Shown piece by piece: positions 8,950-20,616 of a stretch of 64,000 bases of DNA. This DNA is from Craterostigma plantagineum. Taxonomy: Eukaryota > Streptophyta > Magnoliopsida > Lamiales > Linderniaceae. The stretch's first letter is position 1, and every line of letters begins with the position of its first letter. The notes under the pieces were generated by a model, which saw only the letters and a list, made by a program, of their open reading frames with translations, had not been told where the DNA came from and ran no database searches. The stretch covers positions 62,001 through 126,000 of the forward strand of contig JAPQWV010000356.1 in NCBI GenBank assembly GCA_027422505.1, given 5' to 3'. The translations under genes and the position numbers were made by a program.

Positions 8950-11924
8950 TTAAGTGTTCTTCTCAAGAACGGACAGCGCTGGCGTAAGGTAGTTATTCGC
9001 TTTGTCGGGCAAATGAGCAACCTAAGAACGAAGAACACACTCTTTAGAATCATATCAGACTATCGTGGCTTCTACTGTAAGAAGCTCTCACCAGTTCGTA
9101 AAGCTCCTTCCCGGATTCTGCTACATATTCGTAACAAACCTGCCATCAATCACGTTATCTATCACCTTAGCTTCATTTCTACAATCGATTTCAGATAAGC
9201 ACTGTAAGAATGGAATGATGCTATAGTACTAACGTCGAAGCTCTTGTTTCTTGCTGTTGAGTCGTGCAGTGCTTTTACGCATATATCAGCTACATCTGCG
9301 CAGCTTATTCCCTGCATATGCGTATGGTTTATGTAAGAAATCTGTTGTTTAACGTGTAAGAATGGCGAATGTAAGATTGAATGTAGACCTGAGAAATTCT
9401 GTTTCCTTGGTCGAAGATCAACGCTCTCTGACCGCCTGGCTCTTCCTGAAACAAAAAAGGAAGATATAGTTCATTATTACAGGAGATCGTTGCGCTGTTA
9501 AGACATTAGAAGTTGTTTCAATGGCCGTGAGCTTGATTTGCAAGAAATCGCAAGAAAATCGTTTACCACTAATGGTCCGGGACGAATGATGGTGTACCCA
9601 AGGCCTGATCGTCTTAGTGAATCTTCTCCGGCCTGCAATGATTGAAATTCCTTCTTAATACGATTTTTCAGAAATGGTGAAGTTGAGAATGGGAAGAAGA
9701 CGAAAAATTGAACCTTCTTGGCCCGTAGAACTTGTTCTCTTCTAGAAGGTTCTATTCCCGACCCAGTACACGAAACCAAGATAAAGTCGGTTTCTTGCCC
9801 GGTCTGAAATGAATTGGAGCCGAAGTTTGTTAGATTTGAAGCTTTGGGTGACATAATCTCAAGGTGTAATAAAGAACGAAGTGCAATAACAGATCCTAAC
9901 TGGTAAAGCTTTTATGTATTCGAAAATCAATTGGAAGCTTCTCAGGTCTTGTTTTGCACCAACGGTTCCTTCAACAGGTCTCTGCAACCCAACGAAAAAA
10001 GACGAATAAAAAAACGAAGACGATCGATCAGTTTCTAACTGTAACTAGCCATAAATCAATCGATGCACTGAGAATTTGTAAAAACCTGTCGTCTGGGCTC
10101 GAAGCGTATGGTCAGTGTATGTACGAGGAATGGATCCAAAGGTGGATCTTCAGGATTTACAGGTCGAAAAGACGAAAATGGTACTCTAACCTGGTAATAA
10201 TTGTAAATAAACATATGCCGTAATAATACGAATTTACTCCACTGTATGAAAAAAGGAACAAAATGGTGAGCAAAGAGTTTTACATTACCCTGCAGAAGCC
10301 GACTTTAGTGCTGATCCTCGCAAAGTAAAGTTTGCTCTGAGACATATCTGATAAAGGGCCAGCTTCGAGGATTACTACATACGATCTCCCATTTCCACCA
10401 ACAGAAAACACAAGACCTTCGTACCTGAAAGTTGCTGACATGTAATAATGGAGAAAGAACTAGCAGATATATCGACTATCGATCTATGTTTAAGGCCACA
10501 AAATCAGCGTGTTTTTGTGCTAGTATTTCAAGTTACCTGTCAAGGGTACTCCCTAGAGGAAGTGAAAGTTTCTTGGTTAATTCTACATAGCCTCCCCTCG
10601 TGAAAACGTACCCTAATTTTTCTCGCGCAAAAAGCAGAGATCATAAGGAACATTTCGTTCTTTTTTTTTTCTGGAAAATTTTCGTATTGGATATGCGTGA
10701 AGAAAACGTACCCGAAAAAACTGCATCACCATTCTCGGTGAACTCGAAAGTGGCATCCATTCCTCCATCGTACTTACTAGCAATAACGTCTTGGAAATAG
10801 GTTCCTTGTCTAACCTCCCAGCCATTCAACGCTTCTTCAGACTTAAACTTCGCAATCAACAGCTTGCTTTTGCTGCTTTTCCCCGCTCTAAGTTGCGCAA
10901 GCTTGTTGTTATAGTCCTAAAATCCCATCCACACCCACATATTAGACAATAACGAACTTGGGCAGATATTGTAATGAACGCACATCATAGGTAAAATCGA
11001 AGAGTACAACAACAAAGAGGGAAGTAGGCGTTAAACCTGAAATGCTTTAATGATGTTATAAACGCCGAAATGATCGACCCTGAAAAGATCGCCGGTAATG
11101 GTAGAACGAGCCGTCGCACAGTATATGATCTTATTACATCCTTCTACAGCATCTTTTAAGGTTGATGGCTCTCCAACGTCTCCCATAACAATCTCTACGG
11201 AGGTTGGCAGTGTTTCCACCACTTCTTTATCAGCATTTCTCACAAGAGCCTGGCCAAGATTTTGTGATTTGCAAGAATTAGGGCATCAAAGAACGATACA
11301 CTTTTCAAGTAATTAATCAGAGAATGTAATTTCATTGGTGATAAAATTCAGTTCAAGGGCAAGTGAACGAAGAAAGGGGAGAAACTCACTGACCTTCACA
11401 CTGTAGCCTCTGAGCATGAGCTTTCTGACAACAATCCTCCCCACGCGGCTGGTGGCGCCGACGACGAGCACAGTGGTGTTCTGAGCGCCGGGCACGGCGA
11501 ACTCGCACATGGGCCCACCCATTATTACATCCTCGTCGTCGTCGCTCCTCGTCGTCCTGGAAATCTGACCCAACCCGGAAAATTTCCTCCACACCTCGTC
11601 GAAGATCTGCCGCGACCTTCGCCCGAGACCCACCGGGTTCACCTCGTCGAGCATCGCCGTCACGGAACTGCTCGCGGCGGTGGTTACGGACGATGCGACT
11701 TCCACTGCTTCCTGCGCCTGCGGCGGAGGTGTCGCCGGAGATTTATCGACGGCGACATTAGAGGATGCCTTGCGCTTGCTCTTGGTTCTGATTTTGGGGG
11801 TTTTCTTCTCCGGCGGAGGAGGTGGGCTGCTGTTGGCTGCGGCGGAGGCTCGAGGGGTGGAAATGGGAATACGCATCCACGATCGGCCGGCGGTGGAGGT
11901 GAGAGCTGTCGCTGCTGTAGCCAT
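8950..11924 (-). CDS. HCF173: HCF173, chloroplast psbA translation factor
   Basis: Exons on the minus strand: 11394-11924, 11037-11249, 10712-10916, 10537-10612, 10289-10424, 10086-10190, 9901-9981, 9714-9803, 9567-9632, 9389-9445, 9234-9311, 9092-9139, 8950-9021. All junctions are GT-AG and the phases agree, giving 585 residues, close to Arabidopsis HCF173. The Ser/Ala/Pro-rich N-terminus fits a plastid transit peptide. A Rossmann motif VLVVGATSRVGR lies at about residue 152. A CIA30-type domain (about 270-445: FKSEEALNGWEVRQG, GGMDATFEF, GGYVELTKKL) interrupts the atypical SDR fold, which resumes at DFILVSCTGSG and GYTIIRPGPL. HCF173 binds psbA mRNA and drives D1 synthesis for photosystem II. 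The protein ends SVLEKNT. No defect is seen. Confidence 0.95.
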
Positions 11925-12251
11925 TTCAAGAGTAGTCTTACTCTACAGTTGAAAATTGTTCGATTCTTCGTCAATGGCGAAGTTTGATCTGTCTATGGGT
12001 TTTCCACGATGGATTTGAAAGGGACGAGGCGGGGAATCACTGAGACCACAGAAGATGAACCAATGAGGTGAGGCGTAGGAGGATTTTGGTGGGGACTTCG
12101 CTTTTCATGTGGCGCGAGATGACTGTCGAGGGGACTTCTTACAAGATGACACGTAGCGGTGTTCGTTTCCTTTCATCACATTCCATTTCTTTGTTAACTT
12201 GTACTATTTCTTTAACTAAAATAAAGTAATATGGTCTTTTCTATACAGATT

Positions 12252-12338
12252 CCGACCTTAGCTCAGTTGGTAGAGCGGAGGACTGTAGTGGTTTATGCTG
12301 TCATCCTTAGGTCGCTGGTTCGAATCCGGCAGGTCGGA
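12252..12338 (+). tRNA. tRNA-Tyr(GTA) with intron
   Basis: The acceptor strands CCGACCT and AGGTCGG pair, with discriminator A at 12338. The D arm is AGCTCAGTTGGTAGAGC. The anticodon GTA (12285-12287) is followed by a short intron (about 12289-12300) before the 3' anticodon arm. The T arm reads CTGGTTCGAATCCGGC. The intron is expected in plant nuclear tRNA-Tyr genes. Confidence 0.95.
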
Positions 12339-12753
12339 ATTTCTTAAATTTATTTTATTCAAGAAATAATCTTTCTATTTTAGTATGTTGTTAATAAATA
12401 TTAAATTATTATTAATAAAACTATCAATTAACTTTGTAATCCATGCACACACGTAGGATGTGCTTAAAAAACGTACATATTATTGCAAATATCACTTGCT
12501 TAATGTTAGTACTATATAAGATTTGGAGAGTTTGAAAAACTTTCATCGTCCGAAAAGAATAGTCTCTGTTAATATAATTGCATTGCAGTAGAGTGCTCTT
12601 AGCTTTTCCTCACGAATCACGTAAAACTTAGAGGATGCTTGGAAAAACATCTGAAATGGATTTTTGATCCAAAAGTCCAAAATTAGAATACGTATGGCAA
12701 CAAATATGAGATGGACTTTTGTAATAAATTACTTCTCTAAAGTGGAACCAAAC

Positions 12754-13133
12754 TGTTGGGAGATGGTTCCAACCACTCTACCACTTCTACTCCTTTCAAC
12801 TACTCTATAGTAGTAATATTATTTAATTACAATAATATTATATTTGTATTAGTATAAGTTCCTGCCTATAAATAAGCTATGGGACTTTAGTTATAAACAC
12901 ACCAAATAGAAATAGAGAGAGAGAGAGAAATATAGATGGTTTGTTTGGTATTTGCTCAGACTATAAAGAGAGATAATGAGTGTTTTCTCCTTTATAGATT
13001 GAGAGGTTGTAACCGCTGTTTTATCCAGTACTAAAATTTCTTTCTCGTCCGTGGTTTTTTACCCCAAGTTAAAAATGGGTTTTTCACGTAATTTCCATGT
13101 CTCTTTTATTTTTATGTTGCCCATTTTACAACA
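12754..13133 (+). repeat. 5' LTR of the copia element
   Basis: Starts TGTTGGGAGATGG and ends TTTTACAACA. It contains TATAAATAAGC, a likely TATA region, and a GAGA run downstream. Confidence 0.9.
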
Positions 13134-13462
13134 AGTGGTATCAGAGCCAGCCCTGATTGATATTCCGATTATGCTTTGTGGTTGCAGCTTTGTCTGATCT
13201 TCCACATCAGAAAGTATATCGAAAAGGTTTATCGTACGTAAGAGTTTTTTGGCAAGTCGTGGTAATAGACTATAAGTAAGTTCTGTCTAGGTGGCTGGTG
13301 CCAAGCGGGACACATAGTGACCCCACCAGATCTCATCTGAGAATTTACTTAGAAGGGTAATTTTGTCTAGAAAGCTGGTCGCTACCCTTTCTGCGAATTA
13401 TCTGATCAGTACTATTTGGTTGGACTGTTGAATTTCTCCGAGGAGAGTGACGTGGAAAAAAA

Positions 13463-14223
13463 ATGGCAGCTAAAAATGAAATTGAGAAATTCAACAGGAG
13501 AAACTACCGACTGTGAAAAATTAGGATTGAGGCAATTTATTGAAGAAAAAAATGTCTAGAGGCATTGACATCAGGAGCAAGTGGTCCAAACGTAAGAGAA
13601 AACGGATAAGACCTGGAGAGTCCGGTCCAAGTGGGAGTTGTTAGCCGATACATGTCTAATCCTAGATAGGAGCACTAGAGTGTTGTTAAGGGGATTCTCA
13701 GTTACATTAAGAGAACTTCTGATCTCGCTTTATTTTACGGATATACTAATTTTACTGTCCATGGTTATGTTGATGCAGATTATGCAGGTGAACTTGATAA
13801 AAGAATCCACAACCGGATATGTGTTTAATCTTGCTGGCTGAGTCGTAAAATGGAGTTTCAAAACTGTGGTCCGTTGTTGTAACGTCAACAACAGAAACAG
13901 AATATGTAGCAGCTACGAAAGCTAGTAACTAGGCGATATTGTTGAAGATATTGCTGGAAGAACTCGGCCACAAACAAGAGAATATTGTTCTCTGTTGTTA
14001 TAGTCAGAGTGCATTGCATCTTGCAAGGAATCTAGCATATTATTCAAGAACCAAACACATCCGGGTCCAATACCACTTTGTTTGTGAACAAGTGAAAGAG
14101 AGGACTGTGAACATGCAAAAAGTTCACACTACGGATAATCTGGCAAGCTACATAATCGAGACAATTAGTGTGGACAGATTTATGTGGAGTCGTTCCTCTT
14201 GTGAGTTGACCGAACATAAGTAA
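13463..14223 (+). pseudogene. copia gag start and RNase H remnant
   Basis: A gag-like start (MAAKNEIEKFN at 13463) soon meets a stop. From about 13760 the sequence carries an RNase H remnant: ESTTGYVFNLAG, then, after frameshifts and stops, LLEELGHKQENIVLCC, SALHLARN and TKHIRVQYHFV. Integrase and reverse transcriptase are absent. Confidence 0.75.
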
Positions 14224-14295
14224 CATACAATGGCGAGCTAGGAAGAATGATGTGAAGATCTAATTACGTCTCAATCAAATCTTCAAGTGGGAGAT

Positions 14296-14686
14296 CGTTG
14301 GGAGAGTGGTTCTAACCACTTTACCACTTCTACTCCTTTCAACTACTCTATAGTAGTAATATTATTTAATTATATTAATATTATATTTGTATTAGTATAA
14401 GTTCTTGCCTATAAATAGGCTATGGGACTTGAGCTATAAACACACCGAATAGAAATAGAGAGAGAGAGAGAAATAAAGGAAAAATAGAGGGTTTGTTTGG
14501 TATTTGCTCCGACTATAAAGAGAGATAGTGAGTGTTTTATCCTTTATAGATTGAGAGGTTGTAACCCCTGTTTTATCCAGTAATAAAATTTCTCTCTCGT
14601 CCGCGGTTTTTTACCCCAAGTTAAAAAGGGGTTTTCCACGTAAATTCCAGTGTCTATTTTATTTTTATGTTGCTCATTTTACAACA
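14296..14686 (+). repeat. 3' LTR of the copia element
   Basis: Near-identical to 12754-13133 with scattered substitutions and small indels, and ends TTTTACAACA before the CAAAC duplication. Confidence 0.9.
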
Positions 14687-15008
14687 CAAACTACTCTTTA
14701 ACGTCCATAATAAATAAAATAAAAATGGCATTAGTACTATGGGAATATCACGAAAATCTTGCAATCTATTATTGAATCGGACGGGAAAATGGGGCATCGG
14801 GTTCTATCAATAAAGATCGGTAGGCAACCATTTATGAAGAGTATATGCTTCACCTCACCACCATTTATCTCCTCATTTCACACGTCAACGCCTTTGTTAG
14901 ACATAGCAACAAAACAATCATTCTTTCTTCTATATATATATATATTAGCTCTCAGCAGCCGTAGTAGTATACAAACTTACACATTCACTGTCCTAATTTC
15001 TATCTACG

Positions 15009-17270
15009 ATGAACACTGTTATGTGCAAGAACTGTCGAAACATCTCCTCGGCGACGCCGAGCACAGCCACCGTACGCTGTCATGGATGCCGAAGAATTCT
15101 CTCAGTCGACGAAGGCGGGCCCACCATCTTCTCCGACGAGGCGCATGAGACACTATCTTCGACGAACTACGCTTCTAATAAGGGTTTTCGCCATGGACTT
15201 AAGAAGAGATTCTCTTGTAGCAGCAGAAACGACCAATCCTCGAACAACGCCCCTACAACGACAATCGACTCGGTGCCATCTCCACGCGGTAATAAGCGGG
15301 CCCTCATATGCGGAGTCACATACAAGAAAGAGAAGCTCAAGCTCAAGGGGACGGCCAACGACGTCGAAAACATGAGGAATCTGCTTATCAGCCAGTTCGG
15401 CTTCGAAGAAGATTCCATCCTCGTTCTTGCGGGTTAGGGTTTTAATTTTACGTACGTAAGAGAACTCAATCAGAAGTGTCCCTAATGTTTTCTCTGTGGA
15501 TCAATTTAGTCTGCTCCTAATGTTTCGTCTAAGCCGATGATTTTAGTCTCTGATTTGGTCGGTTTTGGACCAATTTGGTCGTTCCGTCGCGGTTAACGAC
15601 GACATTAATGGGAATCTCGATGAAGCGGAAGACGTAGACAATTTTTTTTGAATTTTGGAGGGGAAATTTTCGGTCCGCCCCCTAATTCCACGTGCGCTTT
15701 CAACGAAGGAGATGATCGCATGGGTGGCACGCATTTTGAGATTCCTCTTAAAATTGACGTTAATCGTGATGGAATGACAAAAGTTGGTCCAAAAGCGACA
15801 AAATTGGAAACTAAATTAGTTAGGGCGAAACATCATAGACTAAATTCAAGACCATTTTGTGACCCGCGAAAAAAGAAATAAAAAGAAAATGAAAACCGAG
15901 ACCTGAAATTTCGCAGAAAATGAACGGAGCTACGCCCCGACGAAGAAGAACATCGAGGACGGATTCAAGTGGCTTGTGAGGGGAATAAAGTCAGGGGACT
16001 CGCTCGTGTTCTACTTCTCGGGGCACGGAAAGCGCGAGCGCGAGTTCGCGGGCGACGAGCTCGACGGGTTCGACGAGACGATATGCCCCGTCGATTTTCG
16101 GACGAGCGGAATGATTAAGGACAACGACATCAACAGGGCCATCGTAGAGCCGTTAATTCGAGGGGTTACGCTCCACGCAATCGTCGACGCTTGCCATAGC
16201 GGGACCATCCTCGACCTTCCGCGCGTCTACGAGAAGGAATCGTAAGTCCCTACTATGTAATGTAATGAAATGCGTGCTCGGGATGTGATTGTAATAGCGC
16301 GCAATTTGCGCTTTCGGCTCGCAGGGGAAAGTGGATAGATAACAGTCCGCCGTCGGGGGCGTTCAAGGGCACGAGCGGGGGAATTGCGATAAGCTTCAGC
16401 GCGTGCGAGGACTATCAGCTCGCCGCGGATACGTCGGTTAAGTCAATTCTTTCGCTTTTTTTGCACGTTGGGATTAAAATATATAAAATTAAAGTATGGC
16501 ACACTTCCTTCAATCGCATCAAAGTCGATACCAAAAGCTCATGGATATTAATGTTTAGGTGGAGTTGCCATTTAATATGGTACGAGTCGTCAACACCACC
16601 CATTAAAGAAAAAAGTCAATGTCTCCGTCTTTTAGTTAAGAATGAACTCAGCCTATACGTCAAGTGGCGCATTCGAATAAAATATCTAAAATTAAATTAT
16701 GACATAGCTGCCCACATCAAAAGTCACAATTTTTTTGGTCTATTCTTTCCTATCTACTTCCGTACCAGCCCAATCCTTAAATTATCCAAACGTCGTCGAA
16801 AATTTGGAATTTTCACGATGTGTCGAAAATCCAGGTAGTTAAGGTTGTGTACTTAACATGGGTACGATAGTATGGATCTAAATCTTTTTAGATGCAGTGG
16901 TCATTTAATAGTCGTGAGAACCGATTCTCCTTCGAATGTGTAGGATCTATCGGACGATAGAGAAATGACGGGCGCTATGACGAGCACGTTTATTAAAGCT
17001 ATCAAGGAAGCTAAGGAGGCGAAACGCAAGATTACCTACCGAGACCTGCTCGATTCAATGCACGATACGCTCAACCAGCCGAAGAAATTAGGGTTGCTTA
17101 GCGCTACGATACGAAGGTTTTTCCACCGTAGAATCTTACAGGTACTTTCACTTTTTTTTTGTGTGTTTTTTTTTTTTGGATAGGATTACCTAAGCGTAGT
17201 ACGAAAATGGCAGGATCCGCTGCTATCTTCGTCGGAAGAGTTTGATACTAACAGAGAATTCAAGCTGTAA
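15009..17270 (+). CDS. type I metacaspase
   Basis: Exons: 15009-15432, 15917-16241, 16325-16436, 16944-17141, 17214-17270. All junctions are GT-AG in matching phase and give 371 residues, normal for plant type I metacaspases. The N-terminus has paired cysteines (CKNC and CHGC), a divergent LSD1-like zinc finger. The p20 domain has the catalytic dyad His178 in YFSGHG and Cys234 in VDACHSGT, with DETICPVDF between them. The p10-like part contains SACEDYQLAAD and EMTGAMTSTFI. These cysteine proteases cut after Arg or Lys; type I members act in immunity-related cell death and proteostasis. The lack of a long p20-p10 linker rules out type II. Orthology to Arabidopsis MC1 versus MC3 is not settled here. 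Confidence 0.93.
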
Positions 17271-17677
17271 TGGAATAATGGAGGAGATTGAATATTATTG
17301 TCTGAAGTTTGTTGATTCTTCTTGATATTGCTTTTACTCTTTTGAGTACTTGCTCTATGTTTTCAAGCTGTTATTAAGTCCAATAAATATAAGATTTGTT
17401 TCGTTGGAAATCGACTTCATTTGGAAGTTAGTGGGGCGGATTCAAATTTGTTTATTCGACTTATGTTGGTTGGAGTAGCGGCTGCAATAGAACTTTGTAG
17501 GAAAAAGCTAGTAAGTAACAAGCAGAAAAACTAGTTTATCAATGTCTGAACCATTGTTTTAAAAAGCGTTGGAAAGCGCGCTTTGAAGCGCGCCTTGATA
17601 CTTTTTTTCACTAAAACGCGACGAAGCGTATTTTATTTAGCGTATTATATTTTTTTTAATTTTTTTTTTTCATTCAG

Positions 17678-17775
17678 CGACGGTTTTTCCGTCGCAATAT
17701 TGGTCGCAAATAGTTTTTTTTTAATTCTTTTTGGTTGGCGACGGATTTTCCGTCGCGAAAACCGTCGCAAACTAT
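17678..17775. repeat. GCGACGG hairpin cluster
   Basis: Two close inverted-repeat hairpins of the form GCGACGG-TTTTC-CGTCGC lie inside the hAT-like element. Similar words occur near the ends of plant CACTA elements. No element border could be set. Confidence 0.4.
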
Positions 17776-18064
17776 TTTATACTGTTCGACCAGATTACAA
17801 GAAAGTAAGAGGCTGCCAATAAGATTATAAATACCATTTGAGTTGACTGCATAGGGGACAGCTAAGGGAATGGGTTGTCGTGAAGTGGATTTTATTTTAA
17901 ATTCCTTTTTATTTAAACTTCCACCAATTAATTAAACATCTTTATTTTGAGTAATTTATATAATAAAAATACATAAGCATATGGCTTTTTAATTATATTA
18001 GGGTTAATTTAACCCAAATTAGACAAAATAGGGCTAATTTGACAAAAATTGCCAAAATCGGGTA

Positions 18065-18208
18065 AAACGCGCTTAATAACAGCGTCGACGCGCCCATTGG
18101 ACGCGGAGGCTGACGTGGCACAGCAGGGGCCCGGTCGGGCCCGCTTGTGGCCCGCGTGGGCCATCGTCGCACTTAATGGACGCGACGTCGCCCCTAATGG
18201 ACGCCCCC
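18065..18208. repeat. CG-rich subterminal array, left side of MULE copy 2
   Basis: Degenerate units such as GTCGACGCGCCCATTGGACG and CGCGACGTCGCCCCTAATGG. The C-terminus of the PMD ORF is read out of this array. Confidence 0.65.
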
Positions 18209-18723
18209 AATTCGAGCCAGTCTGCAAATTTCCTCAGCGACACCTTCGTCCCGGTGTACGCCCCCACTGCAGGTCTGTAACCAGTCAACTCCTCCAAGTA
18301 ATCGAGCCACTGATCCTGCGTCCTGTGCTGGATAACACCACTGACCGAGTGACCGTCAATGGGGAGTCCCCACAGCACACCGACGTCCTCAATAGTGACG
18401 GTGGCCTCACCCACAGGCAAGTGGAACGTATGCGTCTCCTTCCTCCACCTCTCTACGAGGGCCGTGATCAAGTGTGGATCTAACTTCTGAGATCCACAAC
18501 TATACACGCCGTAGAAGGACATGGCATGCAACCTCTCCAGAACACGACCGTGCAACCGCACCGGTCGTGAAAGCTTACCCCAGACAACGCTCTCCAAACC
18601 CCTAACGGTCAAAGGCGTGTCGAGGGCACCATCAGCATTGGATAGTACATCGTTACAACGATGACTATCCTGGAATATCAGAAGTGATCTGTCGATCGGA
18701 CCGTAATATTCGTACGTATCCAT
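18073..18723 (-). CDS. PMD (MAIN-like) protein, C-terminally truncated, in MULE copy 2
   Basis: An uninterrupted 216-codon ORF starts MDTYEYYGPIDRSLLIF. Residues 1 to about 170 match the PMD fold as in copy 1, with CGSQKLDPHLI, FHLPVGEATVTIED and GVLWGLPIDGHS. After the WLE triplet, the sequence changes to about 45 residues read from the CG-rich subterminal array (ending WARRRCY), so the second half of the PMD is missing. Upstream (18724 to about 19100), the leader resembles that of copy 1 and has a probable 5' UTR intron. Whether this chimeric protein is made or stable is unknown. Databases often label such proteins serine/threonine phosphatase 7 long form, although no phosphatase motif is present. 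Confidence 0.75.
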   Translation of the reverse strand: MDTYEYYGPIDRSLLIFQDSHRCNDVLSNADGALDTPLTVRGLESVVWGKLSRPVRLHGRVLERLHAMSFYGVYSCGSQKLDPHLITALVERWRKETHTFHLPVGEATVTIEDVGVLWGLPIDGHSVSGVIQHRTQDQWLDYLEELTGYRPAVGAYTGTKVSLRKFADWLELGASIRGDVASIKCDDGPRGPQAGPTGPLLCHVSLRVQWARRRCY

Positions 18724-19167
18724 CCTAAATTAGCGTTTTAAAGTCAATATCCCAACAAATAACAATAAACAAACAATTGACTCATTTACTAACAATCGAA
18801 TCAAATAACCTGGAAATCCCAATTTCAAATTAGGTTTCTAAATTAGGGAAAATTTCTAAATCGAACCAATTATCAAAAATTAACGTGGTAAATCAACATA
18901 CTAAGCAACCCATAATATCTAGAGCTTAAATTATACCAAAACACAAACATAAACGCAAGTATTCGACGAAATCTAACGAAACATAAAAAACAAGATTTAA
19001 ACAAATTAGGAGTTTCATACCAAACGAAGCTTAATCGACGAAGATGAGGAATAACGGATCTATCACTGTTGTAAAATGCGCAGCAATCGCCCGAGATTTC
19101 GCCGGAGGAATCGAGGGGAGGAGAGGAGGAAGAATGAGGAAGAAAAAGAGGCTGCTCGGCTTTATGC

Positions 19168-19354
19168 AACGCGTCGTCGCTGCCATTAAGCGCGACGACG
19201 CGGCCATTAAACGCGACGCCCAGTCAATTGGGCCAAACTGCGGCCCAATTCAAATTTTACAGAATAGGCCCGCGTTAAGCCCGATTGAGCCCGCGTTAAG
19301 CCCGATTAAGCCCTCGTCGCGTCCAATGGATGCGCCGTCGCATCCAATAAACGC
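19168..19354. repeat. CG-rich subterminal array, right side of MULE copy 2
   Basis: Units such as GCGTCGTCGCTGCCATTAAG and GCGACGACGCGGCCATTAAA repeat several times, mirrored in the left array. Confidence 0.65.
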
Positions 19355-19946
19355 GTTTCGCCCGATTTTAATAATTTCCTCTCCATTTGCCCTATTTTAT
19401 TGAATATGGGCTCTAATAGCCCTATTTTAATTAAAAAGCCTAAGCATATCCAATTTATTCTTTGTTTTATGAAGAACATAATGACATCCATATAATATAT
19501 TTTATGACATCAATATAATTTTTGATAGTTGAATTATATTAATAGGCTTATTTTAATTGAGCTGATAATAAATTGGAAGAAGAATGATTCTTTACTAGGC
19601 TTATTTTGTTTGAGCTTATATAAACTTTTTAATATATTTATGCACACACATATATATATATATATATATTTAAATTTATTATTTTCATCAATTAATTGTG
19701 CCGTATTTTTCATTTCATTAAATTTATAGAGAAAATATTGATTATTTAATCTCATAACTACAATAATGACATAAAAAATGGCCAACATAGCATATTTATA
19801 TTTATTATATATTATATATAATTTATTACATTATATATAGATTACCCGAAATACTTACGCAATGCGCTACGCTATTTACGCTACGCGCTACCGGCACTAA
19901 AACGCGACACACTACGCTATACGCTTTTTAAAACATTGGTCTGAAC

Positions 19947-20469
19947 TACTGGCGATAAGAAGGAAAAATAGTGTCAAGCAAAAGAATAATCTATATCCAT
20001 TTCCAATTACCAAAAAAAAGTTAGTTATTATATTGATTACTTATGTTATCCCATGTAAGTACAAAGAAACATGCAAAGAAGAACAACATGGACACATTGC
20101 ACTTTGCAGTCTTCTTCCAACATCTCGTTGGCATTACAAGATTGGGAGATTCCAAAAAATAATAATAATAATAATAGTAATATCGAATTTATCGTTTGAG
20201 ACTTGCATGCATTAAACTGCATCTGACAAACATATTGAAAGTATATTATTATAAATTAATTCGACTATCATTGCACCGTAACCTAGCACACAGCACCCAC
20301 AGCTAAAATCACTGTTTTCTAAATCCTTTCACTAGCCATCTTAGAAAAAAGATACTTCATATATGTGCATTCTTGATATCTCATAACGAGGTCGTCACGA
20401 AATGTGATAAGTATTATTCGATACTAAACCAATGAGTTCAATTCGATTCAGGCTTAAAAAAATAGCGGA

Positions 20470-20471
<2 letters not shown>
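19947..20471. other. intergenic, peroxidase 5' flank
   Basis: AT-rich sequence with no gene recognised. It leads into a TA microsatellite just upstream of the peroxidase start. Confidence 0.45.

Positions 20472-20519
<48 letters not shown>
20472..20519. repeat. (TA)n microsatellite
   Basis: An almost perfect run of TA dinucleotides about 100 bp before the peroxidase start codon. Confidence 0.95.
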
Positions 20520-20521
<2 letters not shown>

Positions 20522-20616
20522 TGCCACCAAGGAAACATCACATACCCAAGCGAGCCATAAAAAGGATAAACGAGAAAGAAAATCCTTTACCAAAAAGAAA
20601 AAGAAGAATAAAAAGA

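Larger units (their letters stand above)
12754..14686 (+). mobile_element. internally deleted copia retrotransposon
   Basis: Two LTRs (12754-13133 and 14296-14686) frame a short interior. The outer flanks are identical 5-mers CAAAC (12749-12753 and 14687-14691). A primer site AGTGGTATCAGAGC follows the 5' LTR and a purine tract (AAGTGGGAGA) precedes the 3' LTR. The 3' LTR begins CG rather than TG, a point change. Most of gag and pol is missing, so it is non-autonomous. Confidence 0.92.
17983..19440. mobile_element. MULE carrying only a PMD gene (copy 2)
   Basis: A perfect 9-bp duplication TAAGCATAT flanks it (17974-17982 and 19441-19449). The inverted ends start GGCTTTTTAATTA and run through AAATCGGGYRAAACGCG into CG-rich arrays, the same layout as copy 1. 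The interior holds one gene, a PMD ORF on the minus strand, and no recognisable transposase. It would need a transposase from elsewhere to move. Confidence 0.92.
17552..19938. mobile_element. hAT-like element, host of MULE copy 2
   Basis: Both flanks have the identical 8-mer GTCTGAAC (17544-17551 and 19939-19946). The inverted ends read CATTGTTTTAAAAAGCGT and, from the right, CAATGTTTTAAAAAGCGT. No transposase was found in what remains after removing the nested MULE. Subterminal words such as AAGCGCGC and ACGCTACGC recur. Confidence 0.85.

Noticed and set aside
8754..9198. Plus-strand open frames over the HCF173 3' end
   Set aside because: They are antisense shadows of HCF173 exons 12 and 13 and lack any family signature.
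18073..18723. Serine/threonine phosphatase 7 homologue
   Set aside because: That common database label comes from PMD-phosphatase fusions; no phosphatase metal-binding motif is present, only the PMD.
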